DNA of 64,000 nucleotides from Cellulomonas sp. Lineage in GTDB: Bacteria > Actinomycetota > Actinomycetes > Actinomycetales > Cellulomonadaceae. Of this stretch, positions 36,225 through 45,858 are shown piece after piece. The position numbers and the translations under genes are program-made. Location of the stretch: the NCBI GenBank assembly GCA_012927595.1, contig JABBOW010000033.1, positions 34,310-98,309 on the forward strand, in the 5' to 3' direction. Position 1 is the first letter of the stretch; every line of letters begins with the position of its first letter. The notes beneath the pieces were generated by a model that was not told where the DNA came from, made no database searches, and saw only the letters and a program-made list of their open reading frames with translations.

Positions 36225-38191
36225 TGCTCCTCCTGATGGGTACCCGCGCTGCTGCCGACGACACCTGAGGTGTCGCCAGGCGTGCCGTCCGTGTGGTTGG
36301 TTCCAGCGCCATCGCCCGCAGCAAACGGGATCCCGGACGCCGACTCATCAACGTCAGCTCCGGCGCCGGGCGCCGCCGCCCCGCGCTCGGCGAGCTCGCG
36401 CGCTGCCTCGAGGTAGGCCAGGGCCCCGGACGAGCCGGAGTCGTACGTGATGACCGTCTGTCCGTAGCTCGGCGCCTCGGAGATGCGGACCGACCGTGGC
36501 ACGGAGGTGCGGAGCGTCGTCTCCGGGAAGTGATCGCGCACCTCCTGAGCGACCTGTTGCGCCAGGTTGGTGCGCGAGTCGTACATCGTCAGAAGGATGG
36601 TGGAGACGTGCAGCTCAGGGTTGAGGTGTGCCTGGATCAGCTGGATCGTCTTGAGGAGCTGGGTCAGACCCTCCAGCGCGTAGTACTCGCACTGGATCGG
36701 GATCAAGACCTCGCGGCCGACGACGAAGGCGTTCACCGTGAGCAGACCCAGGCTCGGTGGGCAGTCGACGAACACATAGTCAATCGGTGCCTGACCTGCA
36801 GCGATGCGCCCCGCGAGGTAGGCATCGAGTGCGATCCGCAGCCGCGTCTCCCGCGCCACCATCGAGACGAGCTCGATCTCCGCGCCGGACAGGTCGATCG
36901 TCGCGGGGACGCACCACAAGTTGGGTACGTCGGGACACTCCTGGACCGCCCCCGCCATGGGTGCTTCGTCGACGAGAACCTCGTAGATCGACGGCGTACC
37001 TGCATGATGCGCCACACCAAGTGCCGTCGATGCGTTCCCTTGGGGATCGTTGTCGAGCACGAGCACATTCAGCCCGGACTGGGCGAGGGCGGCAGCCAGA
37101 TTGACGGTCGTCGTGGTCTTCCCGACTCCGCCCTTCTGGTTCGCCACCGTGATGATCCGGGTCTGCGGCGGCCGAGGGAACTTCCGGCCACTCAGCTGGA
37201 TCCGACGCTTCGCGTCGGCCTGGATCTGCGCCATCAACGGCGTGTCTTCATCGGCGTCAGGCAGGCTGTCGACGAGCGCGGCGCGGCGCGCTTCGTCATC
37301 ATGAACCGCCCCGATGGCCTCTGCTGGCTGACTGGGCGCCTCCTTGTTCTCCCCCATGCGCTCAGGCTGAGCAGCCGCAACTTCGGAGGCCTCGACATGA
37401 CCGCCCGGGTCCAAGCCGGCGACCGAGGTCGGGTCCCCCGCGGCGTACGTTGTTTCACGTGAAACAGCAGCCGCTGCTGGCAGCGCCGCGCGCCGGGCCG
37501 CGTGCGGCCGCGGAGCACTCGAAAAGGCGCCATGCGTAGCGTCGGCACCGTCCAGCGAATGAACAGCGAGGCTGCCTGGGGACGCTTGGGCTGAATCAGC
37601 CGCTGCTATGTCTCTGCTGCCGTCAAGGCTGCTGCCGACGTCGGCACTGTTGCCTATGGTCACGGCGTAGCCACCACCGTCTGCAGGCTCACGTCGCGTG
37701 GTCTGCCCGTCGCCGCCAACAGTCCGAAGGTCATCGCCGGGCACGCCACCGACGGACGGCGTTGTTTCAGCACGCCACTGCCCGGCGCCGCCACGTACCG
37801 AACTGTCGGCTGCGGATTGCGCGCCCTCTGCGTGTCCGACCGGGACGCCAGACCCGTCATCATCCGCGATACGCGTTCCTGTGCGCGGCTCCCAGCCGGC
37901 TACTGCCGCGGAGCGCTCGGCAGCGGTGGACTGATCGCTTGCCTGACCCATGGTGTCGGATCGCCCTTCGAACCCGTCGGCCGGCGCTCCGTTGTGATCG
38001 CCGACCATGCTCCGCTCACGTCGGCCTGTTTCACGTGAAACGTCCTGCGAGTGTCCGCTGCTGTTGTCCGCTCCGCCTGCACCCGGCATCTCCTCGTCGA
38101 CGCCCGCCGGCGGCTGCCATGAGGCCTGTGCAAGCGGATCGGGCGCAGCTGCGGCGATCGCCTCCTGACGCCTCTTCCTTCTACCGAACAC
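36221..38191 (-). CDS. parA: Chromosome partitioning ATPase ParA with long N-terminal extension
   Basis: 656 residues. The ATPase core occupies the C-terminal half: [20 protein letters not shown] (deviant Walker A, Lys-rich, near residue 345-365), [15 protein letters not shown], and [12 protein letters not shown]. The first about 340 residues are disordered, Ala/Ser/Gly/Asp-rich sequence not seen in ordinary 260-300 residue ParA. They encode two parS sites read as VSRET. GTG 38191 is preceded by GGGAGG with 9 bp spacing and overlaps the rsmG stop; more distant starts would run inside rsmG. A shorter start is possible. Confidence 0.93.
   Translation of the reverse strand: MFGRRKRRQEAIAAAAPDPLAQASWQPPAGVDEEMPGAGGADNSSGHSQDVSRETGRRERSMVGDHNGAPADGFEGRSDTMGQASDQSTAAERSAAVAGWEPRTGTRIADDDGSGVPVGHAEGAQSAADSSVRGGAGQWRAETTPSVGGVPGDDLRTVGGDGQTTRREPADGGGYAVTIGNSADVGSSLDGSRDIAAADSAQASPGSLAVHSLDGADATHGAFSSAPRPHAARRAALPAAAAVSRETTYAAGDPTSVAGLDPGGHVEASEVAAAQPERMGENKEAPSQPAEAIGAVHDDEARRAALVDSLPDADEDTPLMAQIQADAKRRIQLSGRKFPRPPQTRIITVANQKGGVGKTTTTVNLAAALAQSGLNVLVLDNDPQGNASTALGVAHHAGTPSIYEVLVDEAPMAGAVQECPDVPNLWCVPATIDLSGAEIELVSMVARETRLRIALDAYLAGRIAAGQAPIDYVFVDCPPSLGLLTVNAFVVGREVLIPIQCEYYALEGLTQLLKTIQLIQAHLNPELHVSTILLTMYDSRTNLAQQVAQEVRDHFPETTLRTSVPRSVRISEAPSYGQTVITYDSGSSGALAYLEAARELAERGAAAPGAGADVDESASGIPFAAGDGAGTNHTDGTPGDTSGVVGSSAGTHQEEQ
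37451..37466. other. parS: parS site 3 (perfect, inside parA)
   Basis: Exact TGTTTCACGTGAAACA inside the parA extension, encoding VSRET on the minus strand. Confidence 0.93.
38027..38042. other. parS: parS site 4 (one mismatch, inside parA)
   Basis: TGTTTCACGTGAAACG, last base changed. It is inside the parA extension near its N-terminus and again encodes VSRET. Confidence 0.85.
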
Positions 38192-38861
38192 CGCGCACGA
38201 CCTCCCGGACAACCCGCACCACTGTGGTCTCCTCGGACCCGTCGATCGCTCGAACACTGAGGGTCTCCGCGAGACCCCCGCCCCGCCGCGCCCCCACCCG
38301 AGCGGCCGACTCAACCTCCTCCTGCGCACGGGCACCCTTGAGTGCGAGGAGGACACCGCCCTTCGGCAGCAGCGGAAGAGCCCATCGGTATAGCCGGTCG
38401 AGTGGCGCAACTGCACGCGCCGTGACAGCAACGCCGGAGAGCTCGCGGTGCACATCCTCGGCGCGCGCGCGCATCACGACGGCGTTCGCGAGGCCGAGCG
38501 CTGCGACCACCTCGAGGAGCCACTCGGTGCGCCGCTCCATCGGGTCGAGGAGCACAACCTCGGCGTCCGGACGCATCGCTGCCACGACGATGCCGGGCAG
38601 GCCAGCGCCTGACCCGAGGTCGATGATGCGGCCTGTCACGGGGAGAAATGGGACAACGACAGCCGAATTCAGCAGGTGACGCTCCCACAGCCGGGGGACC
38701 TCCCGCGGGCCGACGAGACCGCGACGCACACCTTCGTCGACCAGCAAGGAGTGGAAGGCAGAGATTGCCGTCCAGGACGGTCCGAAGAAGTCAGGGAGCC
38801 GGCGGTCGCCTTCCCATGGGTCGACCTGAACTGCAACGGCGACATGATCGTCGTGCGTCAC
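38181..38861 (-). CDS. rsmG: 16S rRNA (guanine527-N7)-methyltransferase RsmG
   Basis: SAM-dependent methyltransferase acting on 16S rRNA G527; loss gives low-level streptomycin resistance. About 226 residues. SAM motif RIIDLGSGAGLPGIVVA, followed by VVLLDPMERRTEWLLEVV and the ALKGARAQEEVE signature. GTG 38861 is preferred for the GGGGAGG just upstream; ATG 38888 is an alternative. It is in the usual jag-rsmG-parA-parB order. Its 3' end overlaps the parA start. Confidence 0.93.
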   Translation of the reverse strand: MTHDDHVAVAVQVDPWEGDRRLPDFFGPSWTAISAFHSLLVDEGVRRGLVGPREVPRLWERHLLNSAVVVPFLPVTGRIIDLGSGAGLPGIVVAAMRPDAEVVLLDPMERRTEWLLEVVAALGLANAVVMRARAEDVHRELSGVAVTARAVAPLDRLYRWALPLLPKGGVLLALKGARAQEEVESAARVGARRGGGLAETLSVRAIDGSEETTVVRVVREVVRGVR

Positions 38862-39080
38862 ACGGCCTCCCCTTGGTGGCAATTGCATTCACACTGTTCA
38901 GACATCACCCGTAAGGCTCTCTACGACGAGCGCTTGCCTGGAGCCTGCGTAACCACACGCTCATGGCCATGGCCACGGCGCTGCTGGGGGCGCGCTCGGC
39001 TGCCTTCTGGAAGCCCACGGTACCCTGCGGCGCGACCCTCAGCGCCCAGGCGCACCGCCATGCACAACGCTGCTCGGCAC

Positions 39081-39096
39081 TGTTTCACGTGAAACC
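39081..39096. other. parS: parS site 5 (one mismatch)
   Basis: TGTTTCACGTGAAACC, last base changed, in the rsmG-jag spacer. Confidence 0.85.
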
Positions 39097-39237
39097 ACGG
39101 GCGGTCGGACGATCGCGATGTCCTGCGCAAGCCGTGGCTCGCAACACCCAGCAGGACGGTGCGTGCGGCTCCAGCTATCCTGCGGCGACCCTTCTCGTGC
39201 GCGGGCTTCGCGCGACCGCACGCCCCATGGTCCTGTC

Positions 39238-39253
39238 GGTTTCACGTGAAACA
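39238..39253. other. parS: parS site 6 (one mismatch)
   Basis: GGTTTCACGTGAAACA, first base changed, in the rsmG-jag spacer, 157 bp from site 5. Confidence 0.85.
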
Positions 39254-39499
39254 TGCTGCTCCTCTCCGCCAGCCGACCCGCTTCCCCACGCTCGTCGCCA
39301 TAGCCCAAGACGACCGTTCCCTGCAGGACTGTCCCTGATGGCGCTGCGTACGACGAGTCCAGGCGCCAGGGCCCTTCTGCGAGAATATCGACGCCCTAGC
39401 GGACCAGCGCCAGCGCAATTGACCACTGACAACGCCCGAGCGGCCGACTCCGGGAGGAGCCAGCCGCTCGCTGGATGATGCGGCATGCCGTGTGAAACC

Positions 39500-40018
39500 T
39501 CAGGACGTGCGGATCACCACGTGTCGGGCGGGCTCGACGCCCTCCGAGTCGCTGACCAGCCCGGCGGCAGCAACCGCGTCGTGGACAACCTTCCGCTCGA
39601 ACGGGTTCATCGACTCGAGCGCGACCGGCGCGCCCGACTCCCGCACCCGCCCGATGGCCTCCGTTGCGACGGCGACGAGCTCAGTCCGACGTTCAGCGCG
39701 GTAACCGGCAATGTCGAGCATCAGCCGGCTCCGCTCCCCCGTCTTCGCCTGCACAGCGAGCCGCGTCAGCTCCTGCAGCGCATCGAGGACCTCACCATTC
39801 GTGCCGACGAGACGCCGCAGTGCGCGCTCCGAGCCCGGCTCTGCGACGATCTCCACCGCCGCACGACCGTGGTCGACGTCGATGTCGATGTCGCCATCCA
39901 GGTCGGCGATATCGAGCAGCTCCTCGAGGTAGTCGGCGGCAATCTCGCCTTCCTCCTCGAGCCGGCTGGTCGGGTTCTCCTCGCCGGGGACGATCTCGTT
40001 GTCTACGGACGACGTCAT
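39500..40018 (-). CDS. jag: Jag-like KH/R3H RNA-binding protein
   Basis: 172 residues. Acidic N-terminus, then a KH-II domain (about 55-105; LRRLVGTNGEVLDALQELTRLAV) and the R3H domain (about 125-172; ESMNPFERKVVHDAV). The Jag_N domain of Firmicute proteins is absent. The conserved location after yidC, together with KH/R3H fold, suggests a ribosome- or RNA-linked role in membrane protein insertion and cell division (KhpB-like). ATG 40018 follows GAGGAGCACC. It ends the rpmH-rnpA-yidD-yidC-jag run. Confidence 0.92.
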   Translation of the reverse strand: MTSSVDNEIVPGEENPTSRLEEEGEIAADYLEELLDIADLDGDIDIDVDHGRAAVEIVAEPGSERALRRLVGTNGEVLDALQELTRLAVQAKTGERSRLMLDIAGYRAERRTELVAVATEAIGRVRESGAPVALESMNPFERKVVHDAVAAAGLVSDSEGVEPARHVVIRTS

Positions 40019-40059
40019 GGGTGCTCCTCGGGATGCGGCTCGGTGCCGGTGGGTGAGCG

Positions 40060-41157
40060 CTACTTCTTGGGCTTGCGTGGTGCTCGCGCAGCCGGCGTGG
40101 CCTTGTCTCCGTCGCTGGAGGCCTGACCCGTGGTCGGACTGCTCGGTGCTGTGCTGCCGGCCGGCGATGTGGACCCGGTCGGTGGGGTCGGGCCGTCCGG
40201 CGTTCGCGGCTTGACCCGGTCTTTGCGCTTCGGCTGCACGCGCTGGCCCCGCGGCTTGTCGTCGATGACGGGGCCGTCGGCCACGGCCAGCTCCAGCCCG
40301 GACTGATGGGCTTTGCGGGCCTGCCGCGCCTTCATCGACGCCTCGGCAGCAGACCCTGGCGCCGGCATCCGGCGGATCGTATAGAACTGCTGACCCATCG
40401 ACCACACGTTCGTCGTCGTCCAGTAGAGCAGCACGCCGATCGGGAAGTTGACCCCCGAGAACGCGAAGATCAGCGGCATCAGATAGAGCAGCATCTTCTG
40501 CTGCTGTGCCATCGGCCCCTCGAGCGCGGCAGGTGGCATGTTCTTCATCGTCAGCTGCCGCTGCGTGAGGAAGGTCGTTGCCGACATTGCCAGGATGAGG
40601 ACGACAGTCACGATCTTGACGGTCGATCCGCCATCCTTCGACATGAAGAATCCCGACAGCGGCGCACCGAAGATCGTGGCGTGCTCGACCTGCCCGGCGG
40701 TCGCGGCATCCAGGGGCCCGATCGACGACTTGGCGTACATGCCCGTCGAGAGCTTGGGAAGCGAGTACAGCACGCGGAACAGCGCGAAGAAGATCGGTGA
40801 CTGGGCGAGGATCGGCAGGCACGACGCGAACGGGTTGGTGCCGTGCTTCTTGTACAGCTCCATCGTCTCGCGGCTCATCGCCTCGCGAGATGCGGGGTCG
40901 GACTTGCCCTTGTACTTCTTCTGTATCGCCTGCATCTCGGGGCTGAGCATCTGCATGCCCCGGGACGCCTTGATCTGCTTGACGAACAGCGGGATCAGGA
41001 TGATCCGGATGACGATCACGAGGCCGACGATCGACAGCCCCCATGCAGCGCCAGACGCCGGGTCCAGGCCGATCGCTGAGAGCAGCGTGTGGAACTGGAC
41101 CATGATCCAGGCCACCGCGACCATGATCGGATAGAGCAGGCCGTCAAACCACCCCAT
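40060..41157 (-). CDS. yidC: Membrane protein insertase YidC
   Basis: Oxa1-type insertase with five TM segments, 365 residues. YidC region: GLSIVGLVIVIRIILIPLFVKQ containing the hydrophilic-groove Arg (VIRIILIP), REAMSRETMELYKKHG, and PLIFAFSGVNFPIGVLLYWTTTNVWS. The C-terminal tail is basic and Pro-rich (about 300-365), as in actinobacterial homologues. It does not have the Gram-negative P1 domain. It lies 24 bp after yidD. Confidence 0.96.
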   Translation of the reverse strand: MGWFDGLLYPIMVAVAWIMVQFHTLLSAIGLDPASGAAWGLSIVGLVIVIRIILIPLFVKQIKASRGMQMLSPEMQAIQKKYKGKSDPASREAMSRETMELYKKHGTNPFASCLPILAQSPIFFALFRVLYSLPKLSTGMYAKSSIGPLDAATAGQVEHATIFGAPLSGFFMSKDGGSTVKIVTVVLILAMSATTFLTQRQLTMKNMPPAALEGPMAQQQKMLLYLMPLIFAFSGVNFPIGVLLYWTTTNVWSMGQQFYTIRRMPAPGSAAEASMKARQARKAHQSGLELAVADGPVIDDKPRGQRVQPKRKDRVKPRTPDGPTPPTGSTSPAGSTAPSSPTTGQASSDGDKATPAARAPRKPKK

Positions 41158-41181
41158 GTGGAAAAGCTCCTCGTTCGGTGA

Positions 41182-41505
41182 TCAGGACGTGGCCGGAGCC
41201 ACGTGATGGTGATGATGCTGCCGGTCATGAGCGGGCGGGACGTCGTCCACGCCGCCGGCGCTCCACGGGTTGCAGCGCAACAGACGCCACGCCGCGAGTC
41301 CTGTCCCCCGGATCGCACCGTGTCGGGTAATCGCGATCACCGCGTACTGCGAGCACGAAGGGTAGTACCGGCACGTCTGTGGTCTCATCGGGGAGATCAA
41401 CAACTGATAGCCACGGATCAGGACGAGCAGGACGCGGCCAGGGAACCGGACGAGCGCCCGCGTGACCGAACCCACCGACGCGTAGGTCATGGGATGACTG
41501 CTCAT
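41182..41505 (-). CDS. yidD: Membrane protein insertion efficiency factor YidD
   Basis: 107-residue YidD family protein. Diagnostic motif [16 protein letters not shown] and [17 protein letters not shown]. It ends in a His-rich tail. Positioned between rnpA and yidC and coupled to rnpA by a 4-bp overlap (ATGA). It is thought to assist insertion near YidC. Confidence 0.95.
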   Translation of the reverse strand: MSSHPMTYASVGSVTRALVRFPGRVLLVLIRGYQLLISPMRPQTCRYYPSCSQYAVIAITRHGAIRGTGLAAWRLLRCNPWSAGGVDDVPPAHDRQHHHHHVAPATS

Positions 41506-41864
41506 GCCCGCACCGGGCGCCGCGAGCGGCGTGCCGCTGTCTCGAGCGCCACGTCCAGGTCGGCACCGAGGTCCGCGTATGCGCGCGTCGCCGCGGGTGC
41601 GAGAGCACGCACAACCACGCCCGCGTCCGCGGGCATCGAGTTGAGCCGAACACGTACAAGGGCACGCAGGCGCCGCTTGACCTTGTTCCGCGTCACGGCG
41701 TTCCCGATGGACTTCGACACGACAAGGCCGACCACCGGACCAGGCCCAGGATCGGTCCGAGTCGCAAGGTGCACCACGACAGACTCCCGTCCGCCACGCG
41801 CACCACACCGCACCGCCTGCTCGAACTCCGCAGGGCGGCGCATCCGGTGCGCTGCTGGCAGCAC
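41502..41864 (-). CDS. rnpA: Ribonuclease P protein component
   Basis: Protein cofactor of RNase P for tRNA 5' maturation, 120 residues. RNR motif [17 protein letters not shown]. Beginning [24 protein letters not shown] 41864 is preferred because it falls 11 bp after rpmH and gives the normal family length; the ribosome binding site is weak. It overlaps yidD by 4 bp. Confidence 0.94.
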   Translation of the reverse strand: MLPAAHRMRRPAEFEQAVRCGARGGRESVVVHLATRTDPGPGPVVGLVVSKSIGNAVTRNKVKRRLRALVRVRLNSMPADAGVVVRALAPAATRAYADLGADLDVALETAARRSRRPVRA

Positions 41865-41875
41865 CGGAGCAGTCG

Positions 41876-42013
41876 TCAGGCCGAGAGCTCTTCGCGACCC
41901 TTGCGCCGACGAGCGGCGAGGATCGCGCGGCCTGCGCGTGTGCGCATACGCAGACGGAAGCCGTGGGTCTTGGCCCGGCGCCGGTTGTTCGGCTGGAACG
42001 TGCGCTTGCTCAC
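41876..42013 (-). CDS. rpmH: 50S ribosomal protein L34
   Basis: bL34, 45 residues, too short for most ORF lists. Sequence [20 protein letters not shown] (initiated at GTG), ending in GREELSA. The GTG start at 42013 follows GGAGAG. It is the first gene of rpmH-rnpA-yidD-yidC-jag and is divergent from dnaA, the classical actinobacterial origin arrangement. Confidence 0.97.
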   Translation of the reverse strand: MSKRTFQPNNRRRAKTHGFRLRMRTRAGRAILAARRRKGREELSA

Positions 42014-42552
42014 GAGTCTCTCCAACTACTTCGGGGCATCGATCGCGCACAGTTACGCGACCAGGTCTGAGTGCCGAGCTCGACTGCTCCGGATCAACAC
42101 GACGCCCGTCAACACGCAGCGTTCGATTCCGGCGCCAAGGCGCGCCAGCAGGAGCCATCAGGAAGGCTTCACAACGCTACGCCGGACGACCGTGTCGGGT
42201 CAAATGCCGGGCACCTCGCGGCCGACTTCCGCTCGCCTCGAGGCTACGACTGCCGTCGGCGAACATCCCACGTGTACTCGATGGAAAGCTGCACCGACAC
42301 GCGCGTGGATGCCACATCACCCGTGCGGACTATCGCGACCCTCCGTGCAGACGGCTAGGCTGACCCGTCGTCACCCTCCTCGCGGCGCGGCGCAGGCCGG
42401 TTCGGGACGACGTAACGGCTGCAGTCCACCGGTCGCGCCGTCCCGGCCATAGGTCTGCCGGTCGCCGCACACAGGCTGTGGACAGAGGTGTGGATCACGC
42501 ACACGCGTGCGAAACTCGACCACGCGAGCGTCGACGGGTAGTGAGGGAAGAC
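42014..42552. promoter_or_regulatory. rpmH-dnaA divergent spacer with DnaA boxes
   Basis: A 540-bp gene-free region. TGTGGACAG (42477-42485) and TGTGGATCA (42489-42497), each one mismatch from a DnaA box, lie about 60 bp before dnaA and probably mediate autoregulation. No other structure was evident to me. Confidence 0.6.
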
Positions 42553-44037
42553 GTGTCATCACAGGACGATCAGCCGGCCCGCGTATGGGCCCAGGCGGTC
42601 GCTGAGCTCGAGCACAGCCCCGACATCACGCCGCGACAGATTGCCTTCGTGAAGCTGGCCAAACCGCTGGGTCTCCTCGACGGCACGATGCTCCTGGCGG
42701 TTGGCAACGACCTGACGAAGGAGTACCTCGAGACTCGTGTGCGCACCGAGGTCACCGAGGCGCTGACGTCGGCCCTCGGCCGCGAGGGGCGTTTCGCGAT
42801 CACGATCGACGTCGACCTGGCCTCGGACGAGCCCGCGATCGCCGCCCCACGGCCCACTGCAGCTCATGACGTCGAGCGTGCGCACGACACACCCAGCGCT
42901 CGCATCACCGCATACGACGACGAGGACGAGGACGAACGGCACTCCCAGGACTCCCAGCCGTTCCGTCCGGGGTCCGGGCGTCGGCCCTCGACCCCGTCGG
43001 AGCCGGCCAGGCTCAACAAGAACTACCAGTTCGAGACCTTCGTCATCGGCTCGTCGAACCGGTTCGCGCACGCCGCAGCCGTCGCGGTCGCCGAGGCCCC
43101 CGCCAAGGCCTACAACCCGTTGTTCATCTATGGGGACTCGGGACTCGGCAAGACGCACCTGCTCCACGCCATCGGGCACTACGCCCAGAACCTCTATCCG
43201 TCGGTGCGTGTCCGCTACGTGAACTCCGAGGAGTTCACGAACGACTTCATCAACTCGATCCGTGATGACAAGGCTGGCGCGTTCCAGCGCCGGTACCGCG
43301 AGGTCGACGTCCTCCTCATCGATGACATCCAGTTCCTCCAGGGCAAGGAGCAGACGATGGAGGAGTTCTTCCACACGTTCAACACCCTGCACAACGCGAA
43401 CAAGCAGGTCGTCATCACCTCCGACCTGCCGCCGAAGCAGCTCAACGGCTTCGAGGACCGGATGCGTTCGCGCTTCGAGTGGGGTCTGATCACCGACGTT
43501 CAACCCCCGGACCTCGAGACCCGCATCGCGATCCTGCGCAAGAAGGCCGGGAACGAACGCCTCAAGGCACCCGACGACGTGCTCGAGTACATCGCCTCGC
43601 GGATATCGACGAACATCCGTGAGCTCGAGGGTGCGCTGATCCGGGTGACAGCCTTCGCTAATCTCAACCGCCAGCAGGTTGATCGTCCGCTCGCCGAGAT
43701 CGTGCTCAAGGACCTGATCACCGACGGCACGGCCGCGGAGATCACCTCCACAGCGATCATCGGTCAGACAGCCGCCTATTTCGGCCTCACGATCGAGGAC
43801 CTCTGTGGTTCCTCGCGGTCCCGTGTCCTCGTCACCGCCCGGCAGATCGCCATGTACCTGTGCCGTGAGCTCACGGAGCTCTCGCTGCCGAAGATCGGTC
43901 AGGCCTTCGGTGGCCGGGACCACACCACCGTGATGCACGCCAACCGCAAGATCCGCGAGCTCATGGCTGAGCGCCGCAGCATCTACAACCAGGTGACCGA
44001 GCTGACCAACCGGATCAAGCAGCAGAATCGCAGCTGA
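42553..44037 (+). CDS. dnaA: Chromosomal replication initiator DnaA
   Basis: Initiator ATPase, 494 residues. Domain I about 1-90; an acidic Pro-rich domain II about 95-160; AAA+ domain III with [27 protein letters not shown] and a sensor region; domain IV helix-turn-helix with [19 protein letters not shown] 42553 has GAGGG 5 bp before it; the frame is open further upstream into the regulatory boxes. It is the start of dnaA-dnaN-gnd-recF-dciA-gyrB-gyrA. Confidence 0.97.
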   Translation: MSSQDDQPARVWAQAVAELEHSPDITPRQIAFVKLAKPLGLLDGTMLLAVGNDLTKEYLETRVRTEVTEALTSALGREGRFAITIDVDLASDEPAIAAPRPTAAHDVERAHDTPSARITAYDDEDEDERHSQDSQPFRPGSGRRPSTPSEPARLNKNYQFETFVIGSSNRFAHAAAVAVAEAPAKAYNPLFIYGDSGLGKTHLLHAIGHYAQNLYPSVRVRYVNSEEFTNDFINSIRDDKAGAFQRRYREVDVLLIDDIQFLQGKEQTMEEFFHTFNTLHNANKQVVITSDLPPKQLNGFEDRMRSRFEWGLITDVQPPDLETRIAILRKKAGNERLKAPDDVLEYIASRISTNIRELEGALIRVTAFANLNRQQVDRPLAEIVLKDLITDGTAAEITSTAIIGQTAAYFGLTIEDLCGSSRSRVLVTARQIAMYLCRELTELSLPKIGQAFGGRDHTTVMHANRKIRELMAERRSIYNQVTELTNRIKQQNRS

Positions 44038-44629
44038 TCAGCCCGACCGACCCGGCCGGACAACCAGACTTCATGAGACAAGTCTCACCGCTCGCACCGA
44101 CATCTCCCTTGACGGCAACCCTCAATATTCGGGTGAGACAGCCGTGGGACGAATATTCACACCTGTGGACAGACCTGTGGACAACGGTGGACGACACGCT
44201 GACGCCGTGTGGACACGGGCCGGCTTCTCGGTGGACGAGAGGTGGCTGTCAGACGCTCGTCCACCGGCCGGACGACTTGTCCCCAGTCCGTGCACACTCG
44301 CCATCCACACCTGAATCGGACGATGACCTGCAGATCGACCCGTCATCCCCAGGATTCACAAAGGCGAAGACGACGATGAGACTTCTCTCCCTGGAAGATC
44401 CACACACCAGCGAAGAGCACATCGGTGCCAGCCCAACCAGACACCCGGACAACACGATCCATCTCGTTCCCCTGCAGGTACCAGCGCTGTGCTCACTCGC
44501 GTAGTGTTCGATCCGACCTGTGCGTCGATGTCGCGCCGGCACTGCACGCTGAAGATCAGGCCCCGGCCTGGTCGCCGTGCGTGGGCCGCGACCTCAAGCG
44601 ACGCGTGATGGAGGACCGAGAGGTGGGGC
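44038..44629. other. oriC: Chromosomal origin of replication (dnaA-dnaN spacer)
   Basis: The 592-bp spacer holds clustered DnaA boxes: TGTGGACAG (44164-44172), perfect TGTGGACAA (44176-44184), TGTGGACAC (44208-44216), TTGTCCCCA (44277-44285) and weaker CCATCCACA (44301-44309). Two AATATTC copies (44124-44130, 44152-44158) and AT-rich sequence upstream are candidates for the unwinding element. Also AGACTT...AAGTCT inverted repeat near 44068-44087. Placement between dnaA and dnaN is standard. Confidence 0.9.
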
Positions 44630-45760
44630 ATGAAGTTTCGAGTCGAGCGTGACGTCCTCGCGGAAGCCGTCACGTGGACAGCTCGTAGTCTTCCGACCCG
44701 CCCACCCGTCCCCGTCCTCGCCGGCGTCCGCATCGAGGCGCACAGCGACGGCACGCTTCAGCTGTCGAGCTTCGACTACGAGGTGTCGGCACGATCGGAG
44801 ATCCCGGCGGATGTGAGTGAACCCGGCACCGTGCTCGTGTCGGGTCGGCTGCTCGCCGAGATCTCCCGTGCGCTGCCGGCGAAGCCGGTCGATGTCGTCC
44901 TCGAGGGCACCAAGGTCACCTTGACGTGTGGCGCGAGCCGTTTCACGCTCCTGACCATGCCGGTCGAGGACTACCCAGCGCTCCCAGCGATGCCGGCCGT
45001 GTCCGGAACGGTCGACGGCGATGCGCTTACTCACGCGGTCACCCAGGTGACGGTGGCTGCGAGCCGGGACGACACGTTGCCCCTGCTCACGGGCGTCCGG
45101 GTCGAGATCGAGGGCGAAAAGATCACGCTGCTCGCGACCGACCGCTATCGTCTCGCGCTGCGCGAGCTCAGGTGGCACCCGACCTCCCCGGACGTCTCCC
45201 AGGTGGCTCTCGTCCGTGCCAAGACGCTGTCCGACGCGGCGAAGTCGCTCGGCTCCGCGGGCTCCGTGAACATCGCGCTGTCGACCGGCCAGGGTGTCGA
45301 TCTCATCGGTTTCGAGGCCGGTGGTCGTCACACGACCTCGCTCCTGGTCGATGGCGACTACCCCGCTGTCCGCCGGCTGTTCCCGGACGAGACCCCGATC
45401 CACGCCGTCGTGCTCACGCAGTCCCTCACAGACGCGGCCAAGCGGGTAGCGCTGGTCGCCGAGCGCAACACACCGATCCGGCTGTCGTTCAGCGATGGGC
45501 AGGTCGTCCTGGATGCTGGTCAAGGTGATGACGCGCAGGCATCGGAGGCACTTGAGGCGACGCTCGTCGGCGACGACATCTCCGTCGCGTTCAACCCCCA
45601 GTTTCTGCTGGACGGTCTGGGCGCGCTGACGACCCCATTTGTGCGGATGTCCTTCACCCACCCGAACAAGCCGGTCGAGTTCACCGGGCAGGAGTCGCTA
45701 GACGGCGACGACCTCTCTGAGTACCGCTACCTCTTGGTGCCCATCCGTTTCGCGAGCTGA
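44630..45760 (+). CDS. dnaN: DNA polymerase III beta sliding clamp
   Basis: Ring-shaped processivity clamp, 376 residues, three-domain repeats. N-terminal MKFRVERDVLAEAVTWTARSLPTRPPVPVLAG and C-terminal FTGQESLDGDDLSEYRYLLVPIR are the family's diagnostic ends. It is preceded by AGAGGTGGGG. Gap of about 590 bp to dnaA is oriC. Confidence 0.97.
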   Translation: MKFRVERDVLAEAVTWTARSLPTRPPVPVLAGVRIEAHSDGTLQLSSFDYEVSARSEIPADVSEPGTVLVSGRLLAEISRALPAKPVDVVLEGTKVTLTCGASRFTLLTMPVEDYPALPAMPAVSGTVDGDALTHAVTQVTVAASRDDTLPLLTGVRVEIEGEKITLLATDRYRLALRELRWHPTSPDVSQVALVRAKTLSDAAKSLGSAGSVNIALSTGQGVDLIGFEAGGRHTTSLLVDGDYPAVRRLFPDETPIHAVVLTQSLTDAAKRVALVAERNTPIRLSFSDGQVVLDAGQGDDAQASEALEATLVGDDISVAFNPQFLLDGLGALTTPFVRMSFTHPNKPVEFTGQESLDGDDLSEYRYLLVPIRFAS

Positions 45761-45858
45761 CGCTCGATGCGTCAGGCTCGATGCATGGTCGGTCCGCTCC
45801 GTCACGCGGACTTCCATGGCAGTGAGGTCGGTCAACGTCGACGACGAGAGGCACAGTC

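Larger units (their letters stand above)
38862..39499. other. Gene-free interval between rsmG and jag, carrying two parS sites
   Basis: About 640 bp with no supported gene on either strand. It carries parS sites 5 (39081) and 6 (39238). The reading frames present look like Arg/Pro-rich shadows. Low coding content next to parS suggests a loading platform or the rsmG promoter region. Confidence 0.6.

Noticed and set aside
40870..40890. MSRET peptide in YidC as a possible parS
   Set aside because: The codons do not spell the palindrome; the peptide is a normal YidC segment.
42071..42358. A 95-codon frame in the rpmH-dnaA spacer
   Set aside because: Low-complexity composition, no ribosome binding site, and no family match.
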